A DNA stretch of 64,000 nt, taken from Sphagnum compactum. Its lineage: Eukaryota; Bryophyta; Sphagnopsida; Sphagnales. The position numbers were made by a program, and so were the translations under genes. Where the stretch lies: NCBI GenBank assembly GCA_965153455.1, contig OZ234493.1, forward strand, positions 32,974,213 through 33,038,212, in the 5' to 3' direction. This document shows, piece after piece, positions 62,885-64,000 of the stretch (the first letter of the stretch is position 1; every line of letters starts with the position of its first letter). The notes beneath the pieces were generated by a model. The model made no database searches. It was not told where the DNA came from and worked only from the letters and a program-made list of their open reading frames with translations.

Positions 62885-62965
62885 AGGGAATGTAGTTCCC
62901 CAACTTTCAACTCTCAGACCTCCTTCACAATGAGGAACTCTCCCAACCACTAGGCCACCAATTTT
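62885..62965 (-). repeat. tRNA-like segment, candidate SINE head
   Basis: On the minus strand TGGCCTAGTGG is a perfect match to the Pol III A-box form TGGCNNAGTGG. About 45 bases later comes a weak B-box-like AGTTGAAAGTTGG. Further along (62680-62740) the repeat rich in AACCAGAACTG words follows, as it does after the 21.6-kb segment. Confidence 0.4.
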
Positions 62966-63487
62966 TTTTACATAAAACAATATTATTGCTTGTTTAGTTA
63001 AACTTGTTTGCCAACATTTTACAATATTACAAATAGGGCTATTGGATGCCTTCTATTGATTTTTATTCTTTAAAAAACTTTCTTTCTAGTGATTAAGTTT
63101 TTTTTGGTTAATATTATGTTATTAGAAATGTAGTGGTTTAGATAAGGTTTTTGGTAAGGTCTAAATAGGTCTTAGGTTTAGGTTTTGAAACCCTAAAACT
63201 TGAAACCAATCTTGGACAAGGAATAAATGAGTTCTATAAAGACTAAGAGTAAATGCAAGATATGATGACTCACTTTTTGAAAAATACAAGACTTCACACA
63301 AGTTCATTTTATAATGTTAAATTTGTAATTAAGTCTAGTATCATCGATTAGATGGTAATAAATTTCAGGTATAAAAAAAAAAAGTTTATATAATAGGACA
63401 CCAAGTAGAGATTCAAAAAATTGTGTGGAATCATCATTTGACCCCAAAAAAAATTTTAAATTAAAAAAATTATATTAAGGATGTATG

Positions 63488-63884
63488 ATTCAAATATGGT
63501 TCAATTTTGGTCATCATGCAAAATCCCTAGTTAGAACTATACTACAATTGTTGAAAAAAGAATGTCACATAAAAGTAAATGTTTTTTCATGCTACACAAT
63601 ATATCAAATCATTATAAATAATTTGAAATGAAATTAAGTATGAATAAACTTGCCTATATTTTTTGACCTCAAAAAAGTCTAATATTAATATTCAAATATG
63701 GGTCAATTTCGATCATCATGTAGAATCCCCTAGTTAGAATTTGACTACAATTGTTCAAAAAAGAATGTCACATAAAAGTAAATGTTATTTCATGCTACAC
63801 AATATATCAATTCACTATAAATAATTTGAAATGGGATTAAGTATGAATAAACTTGTCCATATTTTTTGACCTCAAATGTTCAAT
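63488..63884 (+). repeat. Tandem duplication, 202-bp period
   Basis: Copy 1 (63488-63689) and copy 2 (from 63690) both start ATTCAAATATGG and share AAAAAAGAATGTCACATAAA, TTTCATGCTACACAATATAT and AGTATGAATAAACTTG. They differ by scattered substitutions. The array may continue past the window's right edge. Confidence 0.85.
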
Positions 63885-64000
63885 ATTAAGAGTGGGTGTT
63901 ACTACAACCTTATTTTCTCATGTTATGTCTTTTTCGCTACGCGCAAATTATCATTGGATTTCGTTGGTTTTTAACAGCAATGGCTATTTATCCAAGTATT

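Overview
This window looks like nuclear DNA of a land plant. It is AT-rich and gene-poor, with four coding loci that stand out by their higher GC and intact protein signatures, separated by tens of kilobases of decayed transposons and dispersed repeats. Two of the families, GH3 acyl-amido synthetases and LOB-domain (LBD) transcription factors, are plant-type. The large repeat-filled gaps and the relatively simple gene structures would fit a bryophyte, fern or other seed-free plant, but the species cannot be fixed from the sequence alone.

Layout. 1-11 kb: AT-rich DNA with a CACTA-like non-autonomous transposon (1733-3445), a dispersed repeat (3940-4200) and a decayed hAT transposase on the minus strand (5840-6710). 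11-13.2 kb: upstream region of the GH3 gene, carrying a fold-back repeat (11738-12530). 13.2-16.8 kb: a five-exon GH3 gene on the plus strand, whose introns hold a MITE-like element, a telomere-like tract and a dispersed repeat. 17-23 kb: AT-rich DNA with a second decayed hAT-like transposase (about 19560-20215) and tRNA-like repeats. 23.17-24.66 kb: an intronless PDCD2-type MYND zinc-finger gene. 26.0-29.3 kb: a GC-rich LINE (L1-type) ORF2 fragment, dead by a deletion, a stop and frameshifts. 29.4-53 kb: repeats, including a TIR element at 30122-30722, a fold-back region at 33600-34300, TAGG-rich repeats and a second, much older LINE fragment (43860-44830). 53-60.2 kb: a higher-GC island with an LBD gene (54992-55564) and a long leader. 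60.2-64 kb: repeats, a strong 145-bp hairpin (61204-61348) and a 202-bp tandem duplication at the right edge.

The genes do not form an operon-like unit. Two have a plausible developmental theme: GH3 enzymes conjugate auxin or jasmonate-type acids to amino acids, and LBD proteins often act downstream of auxin. Co-regulation here is only a guess. PDCD2-type proteins are linked to 40S ribosomal subunit assembly, and a telo-box lies just upstream of that gene. No tRNA gene, rRNA gene, CRISPR array or clear biosynthetic cluster was seen. The most unusual content is the variety of fold-back and hairpin elements and a repeat shared between a GH3 intron and the LBD downstream region.
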